Made by a program: the position numbers and the translations under genes
The notes under the pieces: generated by a model
The model's database searches: none
What the model was told of the DNA's origin: nothing
The model's input: the letters and a program-made list of their open reading frames with translations, nothing else
In this document: one piece after another, positions 1 to 6,859 of the stretch
Layout of the letters: each line of letters begins with the position of its first letter
Position numbering within the stretch: position 1 is the stretch's first letter
Assembly (NCBI GenBank): GCA_036733345.1
Contig: DAINAR010000072.1
Coordinates: 1 to 12,551, forward strand
Direction: 5' to 3'
From: JAFGMQ01 sp036733345
Lineage (GTDB): Bacteria; Desulfobacterota; DSM-4660; Desulfatiglandales; Desulfatiglandaceae
Length of the DNA stretch: 12,551 nucleotides

Positions 1-27
1 TTTCCATGGTTCCTTTATTTTACTCAT
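1..27 (-). CDS. Possible 5' end of a minus-strand gene running off the window
   Basis: On the minus strand an ATG at 27 opens a frame that reads MSKIKEPWK to the window edge without a stop. An AGGGTG Shine-Dalgarno-like sequence lies at 31-36, about 3-4 nt upstream of the ATG. Only nine codons are visible. The KEPWK start resembles the N-terminus of some deltaproteobacterial response regulators, but that is only a loose resemblance. It could equally be a chance ORF. Confidence 0.3.
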
Positions 28-82
28 GTTCACCCTGATTCACCATCAAGGCATCATTTCCAGTGTATTGTCGCATAGGCAG

Positions 83-168
83 GTTATCGGTTATCAGTTA
101 TTAGTTATCAATTCAGCCCCGCCTGGCGGGATAAGCTTTCAGCTTTGAGCTTTGACCTTTCAGCTATC
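83..168. repeat. Short composite heptad-repeat locus (GTTATNN array, hairpin, AGCTTTS array)
   Basis: Four degenerate heptads of GTTATNN type occupy 83-110 (GTTATCG, GTTATCA, GTTATTA, GTTATCA). They are followed by ATTCAG, a GC hairpin at 118-130, and then about five AGCTTTS-type heptads at 134-168 (AGCTTTC, AGCTTTG, AGCTTTG, ACCTTTC, AGCTATC). The order and orientation match the much longer arrays at 3940-4286. The junction TATCAATTCAG here also matches TATCAGTTCAG there. The locus lies in the 227-bp gap downstream of comF. No gene or clear terminator with a T-run was seen in that gap. Confidence 0.75.
118..130. repeat. GC-rich perfect inverted repeat
   Basis: CCCGCC and GGCGGG are separated by a single T, giving a 6-bp stem inside the heptad-repeat locus. 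It is not followed by a T-run on either strand, so it is not a canonical intrinsic terminator. CCCGC-type hairpins recur at 12074-12134 and 12189-12203, which suggests a dispersed palindromic repeat family in this genome. Confidence 0.6.
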
Positions 169-254
169 TATACTCTGCTGATCTCAATCTTGATACCCAT
201 ATCAAGCACTGGATTGAGTTTCATTAGTTGCAGGTTTACAGAGTTTTCAATTCA

Positions 255-998
255 TTACCAATTCACAGCCCTTGCGAGGGTGAGGCACATGACCTCCCTG
301 CTGCCGGCTTTCATAAGCACCCTGGCGCATTCATTCAGGGTATTCCCTGTTGTGGTTACATCATCAATCAGAAGAATTACCCTGCCCCTTACCGGATCTG
401 AATCTTCAACCTGAAATGCACCCCTCACATTTTTTCGCCTTTCCTCTCTTCCAAGGCCGGTTTGCGATAAGGTGTATCTTACCCTTTTCAGTGTCAGATA
501 GTCCAGCCTGCTGTTCAGGCGCTGCGCTACATGCCCTGCCAGCAGCAAACTCTGATTAAAACCCCTTTCCCTCAATCTCTTCGGGTGAAGAGGTACAGGC
601 ATTGTTAATAAATCCTTCTGTTCAGAAATCCATCTCCGGGCAAATCCGGCCAGAACAGGTCCCAGTGACTTTGCGAGAAAGCTTTTCTGCCCGTATTTAA
701 ACTGATGAATAGCATTCATTATGACGCCATCATAAATAAATGGAGAAGCGGCAGCCTTGAAAAGGGGCCTTTTCCTCAAACAGTCTTCGCACAGATGATC
801 CTCGCGGGCATCTGAAATAAACGGTCTGCCACATACAGGACAAAGGGGGGAGGCACATGGTTTGAACTCGCTTATACACTCTCGACAGAAAGATTCGTAC
901 TCAGTACTGCCCTTTGAACCGTCTTCCCTGAGGAATTTCCGGCATATGGCACATCTTGGAGGATAGATTATATCTATCAGTTTACTGAGAAATCCCAT
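255..998 (-). CDS. comF: ComF family protein (double zinc ribbon plus phosphoribosyltransferase-like domain)
   Basis: This is a ComF-family protein of about 247 residues, a typical length. The N-terminus carries paired cysteine motifs of zinc-ribbon type (CAIC, CREC, CPVC, CEDC). The C-terminal half holds a type I phosphoribosyltransferase fold with the RERGFNQS segment and the PRPP-binding signature VILLIDDVTTTGNT. ComF proteins are known from natural transformation, where they help bring incoming single-stranded DNA into the cytoplasm. Many non-competent bacteria also carry them, so competence cannot be inferred from this gene alone. An ATG at 1013 would add five residues (MEPSC), but no Shine-Dalgarno precedes it. 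The ATG at 998 has GGAG nine bases upstream and gives the usual ComF start (MGFLSKLIDIIYPPRC), so I prefer it. The gene follows the helicase-nuclease gene by about 43 bp on the same strand and is probably cotranscribed with it. Confidence 0.93.
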   Translation of the reverse strand: MGFLSKLIDIIYPPRCAICRKFLREDGSKGSTEYESFCRECISEFKPCASPLCPVCGRPFISDAREDHLCEDCLRKRPLFKAAASPFIYDGVIMNAIHQFKYGQKSFLAKSLGPVLAGFARRWISEQKDLLTMPVPLHPKRLRERGFNQSLLLAGHVAQRLNSRLDYLTLKRVRYTLSQTGLGREERRKNVRGAFQVEDSDPVRGRVILLIDDVTTTGNTLNECARVLMKAGSREVMCLTLARAVNW

Positions 999-1041
999 AC
1001 AGGATGGCTCCATTAACTTAAATCGGCAAATGTATCTATTA

Positions 1042-3936
1042 TTACTTTTTAACCATAGTGTCTATATCCCAGTCAACCAGCAGCCTTACACGTCTGTTCT
1101 GCTTCCTTTCCCTGTACACAAGGTGGCCATTCTTGACACCATACTGGAACAGGTCCCTGGTGATTGCAACATCTTCCCTGCAGTAATCCGTAAGCTTTTC
1201 GATTTCTCCCTTTCTGAACCATTCCACCGCAATAAGGCCCTCAGCCGTCTTTGCCCTTTCAAGGGTCTCCTTTGCAAAGCCGTCCAGACTGATCCGGAAA
1301 CCGAGGCGCCTGTGGATATCCTCAAGAATATCAAATGTGGGCAGGTCTTTCAGGTTATTATTTGTATAGGCGCTCAATACCCTGTAGTCAAATCCCTTGA
1401 TATTGAATCCGATGATAAGGTCTGCCTGCTCCAGACAGTCAAAAAGGCCGTCAACTTCTTCTTCGTAAAACGTCAGGAACCGGTTTTCAATGCTGTCAAA
1501 GATGACGGCTACCGAAATCCTCATCAGATGGGCGTTCTGCCATCCTCCGACATCCTGTGCTGTTTTCTGTGTCTCCAGGTCCAGATAGATTATCCGCGGG
1601 CTTTGCTGCTCATGATTCACCTTTCTTACCTCCAGGTCTGATAATACCGGTTCGACCTGCACCTGTTCTCCTGAAATCTCACAAAACGGAATATCATCAA
1701 GGAGTATGTCGAGTATCAGTAATGCTGCCTGTTTATCAAGCGGTTTATTTCCCGACCCGCATTTTGGCGAATGGATGCATGAAGGACATCCTTCCTCGCA
1801 CTCACAGCTTCTTACGTGATCCCGCGTTTTCTCAAGCAATTCGAGTATTATCTCAAACCCGTGTGATGCCAGGCCGACTCCCCCGGGATAGGCGTCATAA
1901 ATAAAAATAGCGCTTTTTTCCACCTGTGGATGGTATGGATAACATATACCCCCGATATCGTTCCTGTCACAGAGGGCAAAAAGGGGGAAAATGCCTATTG
2001 AGGCATGTTCTATGGCATGAATGCCTCCCATGAAGTGCAGGCCTTTCCCTTCAATGAAGCTTTTGATAACCGGTTCCAGTTCCACCCAGAAACCCACGGT
2101 TTCAAATGTATGATGAGGAAGATCCAGTGGAAATACCCCCATCAGCTCCTGCCCCGGAAGACTCCTTTTCTCATATCCGGTTATTATTTCAGTAACCTTA
2201 AGCCTGCCTTCCCGAACCAGGAACTGTCCTCTGGGCCTGCTGCGGAGGATATCTACAATTTCTGTTTCCTTCTCACTCCGGGTCCTGGTGAAATACTTCA
2301 GGTGCGCTCTTTGAACAATAATGTCCTTTCTTTCAATGTCCAGACGGTCAACCAGATAATCACTGGCCCTATGAAGATAAATCGCCCCGCCATGGCACTC
2401 CTTAAAAGCCCTTATACCGTCGATTGTGCCTATCGCCTGTCCCGTCTCCTTTTCAAAAATTGTAAAGGTCTCGCCTGCAGAGCGAATGTTTACTGAAAGA
2501 TGCGGATTCTTTTTTGATGCAAACCATACAGGTTTCCCTTCCGCTGTTCGGTGTAATTCGCCCTCTTTTTCAAGATTTAAAAGGCGGGCTTCAAGGTCTT
2601 CCGGCCAGTATTTCCTGTCTTCGGAAGTAATCGGGATCTCCATTGCAGCACAGGGCAGGTGGGACTCAACCACGTAAGGATTATTGGGGTCAAGTACGGC
2701 GGCCTCAAACGATCTTTCGAAAAGGTCTTCAGGATGTTTCATAAAATACTGATCCAGGGCATCAGGTTTCGCTATCAGAACAACCATGGATTCCCTGCCT
2801 GCCCTTCCCACACGTCCTCCTCTCTGCCACGTGTTTATTATGGTGCCGGGATAACCCACAAGTAGGCATACATCGAGATAACCGATATCAATTCCCATCT
2901 CAAGTGCGCTTGTGGATATGACTCCAAGGAGTTCTCCGCTGGCCAGCCGTCTTTCGATCTGCCTTCTTTCCCCGGGCATAAAACCGGCGCGATAGGAGCT
3001 GATCTTTTTCCCAAGATCCCCTGACATCCGGGAAACCCAGACATGCATCAGTTCCGTGACTTTTCTTGACTGGGTAAATGCGATTGTCCTGAATCCGTTA
3101 CGGATGCAGTCGAAAAAAAGCCTGGCAGCAGAAAAATTGGGGCTGGCCTCTGGATTCAGAAAAAGAAAATGCCGTCCTGCCTTTGGAGCCCCGTCTGATT
3201 GAACGACTTTTAATTTTTCTTCTATCAGGCTCTCCCCAAAGGCCTGTGGATTGCTTACGGTAGCCGAAAACATTATGAAACGAGGACTGGCCCCGTAGCT
3301 GCTGCAAACCCTTTTTAACCTGCGGATGACCTGATTCAGATGCGATCCGAAAATTCCGCGGTATGTATGCACTTCATCCAGAACAACAAACGAAAGATTT
3401 TTCAGCAGTCTTTCCCAGTTCTGATGATAGGCAAGAATACCACGATGCAGCATATCGGGATTGGTAAAAAGTATCTCGGGAATTTCTGTCCTGATTTTCT
3501 TCCTTTTGTAGGGAGATGTATCGCCGTCATAAATTTCAGCCGATATTCTTTTCCCTTTAATATCCTTCAGCCATGCAGAAAGATTCTTTAGCTGGTCCTG
3601 TTCAAGTGCCTTTAAAGGAAAAATATACAACGCCCTGGCATCATTATTTTTTAGTATCTCTTCAATAACCGTCAGGTTTCCTATGAGGGATTTTCCGCTG
3701 GCAGTTGGTGTGGCTGTGATGACATTTTCCCCCTGTCTCAAATGCTTAACTGCCTCAACCTGGTGACTGTAAAGCCTTTCTAATCCAATCTGTTTCAGCG
3801 TATTAAGTATATCATTATGATACTCCATCTGAGGCCCGTAAACCGGATTGCAGGGCGGAATGGTTCGATGATATACAAATGCATCACGGAAACAGGGATT
3901 TGTTTTTATGCTTTTAATATATTCTATAAGTTTCAA
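1042..3936 (-). CDS. mrfA: MrfA/YprA-type DEAD/DEAH helicase fused to an MrfB/YprB-type DEDDy exonuclease
   Basis: The protein has 964 residues. Residues 1-60 match the MrfA lead-in (LYSHQVEAV, Q-motif region). Superfamily 2 motifs follow: ATPTASGKS (75-83), DEVH (187-190), SAT (224-226) and QRGGRVGRAGR (371-381). A DUF1998 region ends in a cysteine cluster at C711, C713, C717, C720 and C726, a likely zinc site. After a linker, residues about 780-935 form an RNase H-like exonuclease: DLE (D786, E788), NIKGFD (D850), and YCRED (Y918, D922), i.e. a complete DEDDy set. In Bacillus subtilis, MrfA (helicase) and MrfB (exonuclease) are separate proteins that repair mitomycin C damage; here they form one chain. 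The start is TTG at 3936. An in-frame stop lies seven codons upstream, no Shine-Dalgarno is visible, and a heptad array abuts the start. An ATG exists at codon 37 (3828), but it would remove conserved N-terminal sequence. A DNA-repair role is inferred from homology. Confidence 0.93.
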   Translation of the reverse strand: MKLIEYIKSIKTNPCFRDAFVYHRTIPPCNPVYGPQMEYHNDILNTLKQIGLERLYSHQVEAVKHLRQGENVITATPTASGKSLIGNLTVIEEILKNNDARALYIFPLKALEQDQLKNLSAWLKDIKGKRISAEIYDGDTSPYKRKKIRTEIPEILFTNPDMLHRGILAYHQNWERLLKNLSFVVLDEVHTYRGIFGSHLNQVIRRLKRVCSSYGASPRFIMFSATVSNPQAFGESLIEEKLKVVQSDGAPKAGRHFLFLNPEASPNFSAARLFFDCIRNGFRTIAFTQSRKVTELMHVWVSRMSGDLGKKISSYRAGFMPGERRQIERRLASGELLGVISTSALEMGIDIGYLDVCLLVGYPGTIINTWQRGGRVGRAGRESMVVLIAKPDALDQYFMKHPEDLFERSFEAAVLDPNNPYVVESHLPCAAMEIPITSEDRKYWPEDLEARLLNLEKEGELHRTAEGKPVWFASKKNPHLSVNIRSAGETFTIFEKETGQAIGTIDGIRAFKECHGGAIYLHRASDYLVDRLDIERKDIIVQRAHLKYFTRTRSEKETEIVDILRSRPRGQFLVREGRLKVTEIITGYEKRSLPGQELMGVFPLDLPHHTFETVGFWVELEPVIKSFIEGKGLHFMGGIHAIEHASIGIFPLFALCDRNDIGGICYPYHPQVEKSAIFIYDAYPGGVGLASHGFEIILELLEKTRDHVRSCECEEGCPSCIHSPKCGSGNKPLDKQAALLILDILLDDIPFCEISGEQVQVEPVLSDLEVRKVNHEQQSPRIIYLDLETQKTAQDVGGWQNAHLMRISVAVIFDSIENRFLTFYEEEVDGLFDCLEQADLIIGFNIKGFDYRVLSAYTNNNLKDLPTFDILEDIHRRLGFRISLDGFAKETLERAKTAEGLIAVEWFRKGEIEKLTDYCREDVAITRDLFQYGVKNGHLVYRERKQNRRVRLLVDWDIDTMVKK

Positions 3937-3939
3937 TTT

Positions 3940-4058
3940 GTTATAGGTTATAGATTACAGGTTATAGGTTATGGGTTATAGGTTATAGGTTATGGGTTAT
4001 AGGTTATAGGTTATGGGTTATAGGTTATAGGTTATGGGTTATTGGTTATTGGATATCA
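3940..4058. repeat. Heptanucleotide tandem array, GTTATAG/GTTATGG type, 17 units
   Basis: Seventeen consecutive 7-bp units run without indels from 3940 to 4058. Most are GTTATAG, GTTATGG or GTTATTG, and the last is GATATCA. A higher-order 21-bp period is clear: two GTTATAG units followed by one GTTATGG occur three times perfectly (3975-4037), with a degenerate copy before them (3954-3974). The G-rich strand therefore has GG every 7 bp and GGG every 21 bp. The array begins three bases from the UUG start of the helicase-nuclease gene, so it occupies that gene's 5' leader. Unit homogeneity suggests recent expansion by slippage or unequal exchange. Confidence 0.95.
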
Positions 4059-4083
4059 GTTCAGGATCACCGTACGTGAAATT

Positions 4084-4286
4084 AACTTTGAGCTTTGAAC
4101 TTTCAGCTTTCAGCTTTCAGCTTTGAACTTTGAGCTTTGAGCTTTCAGCTTTGAGCTTTCAGCTTTGAACTTTGAGCTTTGAACTTTGAGCTTTGAACTT
4201 TGAGCTTTCAGCTTTGAGCTTCCAGCTTTGAACTTTGAGCTTTCAGCTTTGAGCTTCCAGCTTTGAACTTTGAACTTTGAGCTTTT
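4084..4286. repeat. Heptanucleotide tandem array, AGCTTTS/AACTTTG type, 29 units
   Basis: Twenty-nine consecutive 7-bp units occupy exactly 203 bp. They are built from AGCTTTG, AGCTTTC, AACTTTG and two AGCTTCC variants, ending in AGCTTTT and a T-run. A 35-bp five-unit block at 4203-4237 is duplicated exactly at 4238-4272, a sign of segmental expansion. TGA stops recur in some frames and there is no start with a ribosome-binding site, so the array is not coding. With the array at 3940-4058 it fills the 402-bp gap between the ABC-F gene and the helicase-nuclease gene. The 25 bp between the two arrays (4059-4083) contain the imperfect palindrome TCACCGTACGTGA. The remaining 52 bp (4287-4338) show no feature. 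Confidence 0.95.
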
Positions 4287-4338
4287 TTTCCCGCTATCCG
4301 CTTTTCAACAATGGATTCAGGAAAAATAACCCAGGTGC

Positions 4339-6345
4339 CTATATTTCAATACTTTTTCTTGCTGCCTCCAGTTTCTGATGCCCCTGCTCCCACTTGAAAA
4401 GCAATAAATCAAGGTTCGCTCTCAATTCCTTGTATTCATTCATCAATGGCACTCCCGTCTCCTTATTTCGAAAAATTTCCGGATCTGCCAGCATTCCCTC
4501 TATTTCTTTTTGCCGTGTCTCAATCCCTGCAATTTCTTTTTCCAGCCGGTCCACTTCTGCTATTAACGGCTTTAGCGTATCACTTATCAGTTGACGTTTC
4601 TCAGCCCTGTCTTTTTTTTGTGATTTTTTATTTATTCCTTTTTTTTCAGGAGCATTACGGGCCTGCTCTCCTTTTCCCTGCATTTCCCGGCCCGAAATCA
4701 TCTTATCCGCTTTTCCATTCTCGTTATTAATACCGTCAAGCCTCTCAAGATGGTCAAAATACTCAATCAGATTTCCAGGATATTCAATAACTTCTCTGTT
4801 TTTCATATCCCAGATTTTTGTAGCCAGCCTGTTTATAAAGGATTGGTTATGGGAAACGAAAAGGAGAGTGCCATTATAGTCTTCAAGTGCATTTATCAGG
4901 GCCTCGGAAGAGGATATATCCAAATGATTGGTCGGCTCATCCATCAGCATCAGATTTCCGGGTTTTACAAGAAGCCTGGCCAGGGAAACTCGAGCCCTTT
5001 CTCCACCTGAAAGCACCCCGATAGTCTTATCAACATCATCACCTGAAAAGAGAAAAGCCCCGCAAACACCTCTTACAAAAGATATCGACTCATTGGGAAC
5101 AACCTGATAGACCTCCTGAACCACTGTCTTCTGGGGTTGAAGCATTTCGGAGTGGTGCTGTGCAAAATAGCTCATACTTACATCATGCCCCAGGCTGATC
5201 TGACCCTTATCGGGGCTTGCTTCGCCTGCCACCATCCTCAGCAGTGTCGTTTTGCCGCATCCGTTCGGCCCTATAATAGCAATCCTCTCACCTCTGAGCA
5301 CGGTAAGGTCAAGATTCTCATACAGGGGTTTTTCACCAAAGCCCTTTGACAGACCTCTAATGGAAACCACCTCGCGCCCGCTTCGCGCAACGTCCGGAAA
5401 AGAAAAGTGTGTGACTTTTACTTTTTTATGAGTCTTGACGATCTCAAGCTTTTTAATCAGTTTAAGTTTGCTTTGCGCCTGTCTTGCTTTGGTAGCCTTA
5501 GCACTGAATCTTTCAATAAATTTTTGAGCCTCCTTTACCTTCTGTTCCTGTTTTCTTGCAGCCGCATTCAGGATATTCTGCTTTTCTTCCCTGGCCTTCA
5601 GATAAAAGTCATAATCCCCGCTGTAGAAAAGCATTCCTTCCGGTTCAAGTGAAATGACGCGGTTTATTTGCCTGTTGAGAAATTCCCTGTCATGCGACAC
5701 AAGCATCATGGCTCCCCTGAAGTCGTTCAAAAAGCCCTCCAGCCATCGCACAGAAGGTATATCAAGATTATTGGTAGGCTCATCAAGAAGAAGCAAATCC
5801 GGATTTTGAAAAAGAATACTGGCAAGGGCGGCCCTCATCTTCCATCCCCCGCTGAGCAAAGAAACAGGTCTGGTAAATTCCGGTATATCAAAACCTAATC
5901 CCAGAAGTATCTTTTCAGCCTTATGACGCGGAAATTCAATACCAAGGCGGTCCAGATCATGGTGAATCTCGGCGAGCTTTCTGGCTAATCTTTCCTGGTC
6001 TTTTTTTTGAATTGCAGATTTGAGGCCATTTTCAGTCTTTACAAGTTTCTGCTCAAGAGCCAGCCTCCCTGGAACTGAATCAAGAATCGACCGGAGCAGA
6101 GGGCCTGAGAGACTTTCCTGGACATCCTGATGCAGATATCCAATCCTGGAGGCTTTAGCTGTTTTTATATCACCGCTGTCAGGGGCTATTTCTCCAATTA
6201 GAAGCCTTAACAGGCTAGTCTTTCCGGTCCCGTTCGGCCCTATAAGCCCTATACGATCGCCCGGCTCAATACTGAAACCCACCTCATTGAATATATTTTC
6301 CCCTATGAACGAAAGAGAAACCTTATTAACAGTAACAATACTCAT
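4339..6345 (-). CDS. ABC-F family ATPase (ribosome-associated, non-transporter ABC protein)
   Basis: This 668-residue protein has two ABC cassettes and no membrane segments, the ABC-F layout. Cassette 1 has Walker A GPNGTGKT (36-43), signature LSGG (about 164) and Walker B LLLLDEP with E189. Cassette 2 has GPNGCGKT (359-366), LSGGER (445-450) and LMLMDEP with E470. The basic linker at about 250-305 is the region that contacts P-site tRNA in ABC-F proteins. A charged linker (about 540-585) leads to a C-terminal coiled coil (about 585-668), as in the YheS/YdiF/Uup group. Both catalytic glutamates are present, so it should hydrolyse ATP. Family members rescue or tune translating ribosomes and some protect against antibiotics; nothing here identifies a resistance subtype. 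The start is ATG with no strong Shine-Dalgarno. The gene is divergent from the small plus-strand genes and upstream of the heptad arrays. Confidence 0.95.
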   Translation of the reverse strand: MSIVTVNKVSLSFIGENIFNEVGFSIEPGDRIGLIGPNGTGKTSLLRLLIGEIAPDSGDIKTAKASRIGYLHQDVQESLSGPLLRSILDSVPGRLALEQKLVKTENGLKSAIQKKDQERLARKLAEIHHDLDRLGIEFPRHKAEKILLGLGFDIPEFTRPVSLLSGGWKMRAALASILFQNPDLLLLDEPTNNLDIPSVRWLEGFLNDFRGAMMLVSHDREFLNRQINRVISLEPEGMLFYSGDYDFYLKAREEKQNILNAAARKQEQKVKEAQKFIERFSAKATKARQAQSKLKLIKKLEIVKTHKKVKVTHFSFPDVARSGREVVSIRGLSKGFGEKPLYENLDLTVLRGERIAIIGPNGCGKTTLLRMVAGEASPDKGQISLGHDVSMSYFAQHHSEMLQPQKTVVQEVYQVVPNESISFVRGVCGAFLFSGDDVDKTIGVLSGGERARVSLARLLVKPGNLMLMDEPTNHLDISSSEALINALEDYNGTLLFVSHNQSFINRLATKIWDMKNREVIEYPGNLIEYFDHLERLDGINNENGKADKMISGREMQGKGEQARNAPEKKGINKKSQKKDRAEKRQLISDTLKPLIAEVDRLEKEIAGIETRQKEIEGMLADPEIFRNKETGVPLMNEYKELRANLDLLLFKWEQGHQKLEAARKSIEI

Positions 6346-6363
6346 CTTTGCATAAAAACCTTA

Positions 6364-6392
6364 TTGACAATTAAAAATGAAGATCCTACCGT
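6364..6392 (+). promoter_or_regulatory. Weak candidate promoter for the small plus-strand genes
   Basis: A perfect -35 hexamer TTGACA lies at 6364-6369 in the divergent gap between the ABC-F gene and the small plus-strand genes. The hexamer at 17-bp spacing, TACCGT (6387-6392), is a poor -10 box. A TATAG sequence lies a few bases further on, at non-ideal spacing. I give it low confidence because only one half of the promoter is convincing. Confidence 0.25.
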
Positions 6393-6472
6393 ATAGCCAG
6401 TCCCGGACACCTTGCTTTTTAATGCTTTATACCTCAGCAGATTTCAGGATATCCTAAAAGGAGGATAAAGTA

Positions 6473-6571
6473 ATGTCAAAAACTTTGACTGCAATGACCG
6501 CAGAAATTACATCAGTACAGTCGTCTAAAACCGCAATATCAGAAGGGAAAAACAATGTCTTGCGACAGTAA
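6473..6571 (+). CDS. Small ORF (32 residues) with strong ribosome-binding site, overlapping the downstream gene
   Basis: An AAAAGGAGG Shine-Dalgarno at 6456-6464 sits eight bases before an ATG at 6473, the best ribosome-binding site on the plus strand of this window. The frame encodes a 32-residue, Ser/Thr-rich peptide starting MSKTLTAMTAEITSV. It has no hydrophobic segment. Its TAA ends at 6571, 17 bp inside the next ORF, which is in the +1 frame. This could be a genuine small protein or a leader ORF that couples translation to the 93-residue gene. No slippery heptamer for a -1 frameshift is present. I do not recognise the sequence. Confidence 0.5.
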   Translation: MSKTLTAMTAEITSVQSSKTAISEGKNNVLRQ

Positions 6572-6836
6572 TGATACCGTTATTTCTTTTCAGGAAAAAA
6601 TGGCCGCTGAAGAAATGGTACGTGAAAAGACAGATGAAAATGGAAATAAATGGGTCAAAGTCTATTTTGGCGGCGGCCGGCATTTTGAAAACTGGTTGAA
6701 ACAGTGCAGGGAACTGGGAGAAGTGCAGGTGGAAGAGGTTGATTCAACAGGATATAAATGCTTTGAACTTTCCGGAGAAAAGATGTACCGAATCTGGATG
6801 AAGGCTCCCATTAAAGGAGAAGAAGACCTTTTTTAG
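6555..6836 (+). CDS. Uncharacterised 93-residue protein
   Basis: I do not recognise this family. The protein is soluble, with no signal peptide or membrane segment. It has an acidic N-terminus (MAAEEMVREK), a charged core with FGGGRHFENWLKQC, and a C-terminal stretch with CFELSGEKMYRIWMK. Two of its three cysteines (positions 3, about 50 and about 69) are in the core, but there is no CxxC metal motif. An AGAAGGG ribosome-binding site precedes the ATG by about seven bases and lies inside the upstream 32-codon ORF. The overlap suggests translational coupling. It is the only longer plus-strand gene, and it ends 23 bp from the convergent stop of the envelope operon; no hairpin terminator is visible between them. 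Confidence 0.75.
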   Translation: MSCDSNDTVISFQEKMAAEEMVREKTDENGNKWVKVYFGGGRHFENWLKQCRELGEVQVEEVDSTGYKCFELSGEKMYRIWMKAPIKGEEDLF

Positions 6837-6859
6837 ACTTTTCATATAGCCGTCAACAA

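Noticed and set aside
1030..1641. 203-codon plus-strand ORF opposite the exonuclease region
   Set aside because: It is a shadow of the helicase-nuclease gene, which has clear conserved motifs on the minus strand. The plus-strand product shows no recognisable domain.
2005..2496. 163-codon plus-strand ORF opposite the DUF1998 region
   Set aside because: It lies entirely opposite a well-supported coding region and shows no ribosome-binding site or motif.
4084..4286. The AGCTTTS array as a coding repeat
   Set aside because: A 7-bp unit cycles through all frames, TGA stops appear repeatedly, and there is no start with a ribosome-binding site.
3940..4286. CRISPR array
   Set aside because: Units are 7 bp with no unique spacers between them; this is simple tandem repetition.
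6540..6571. Programmed frameshift joining the 32-codon ORF to the 93-residue protein
   Set aside because: The second ORF is in the +1 frame and no standard slippery heptamer is present. The second ORF also has its own ribosome-binding site and ATG.
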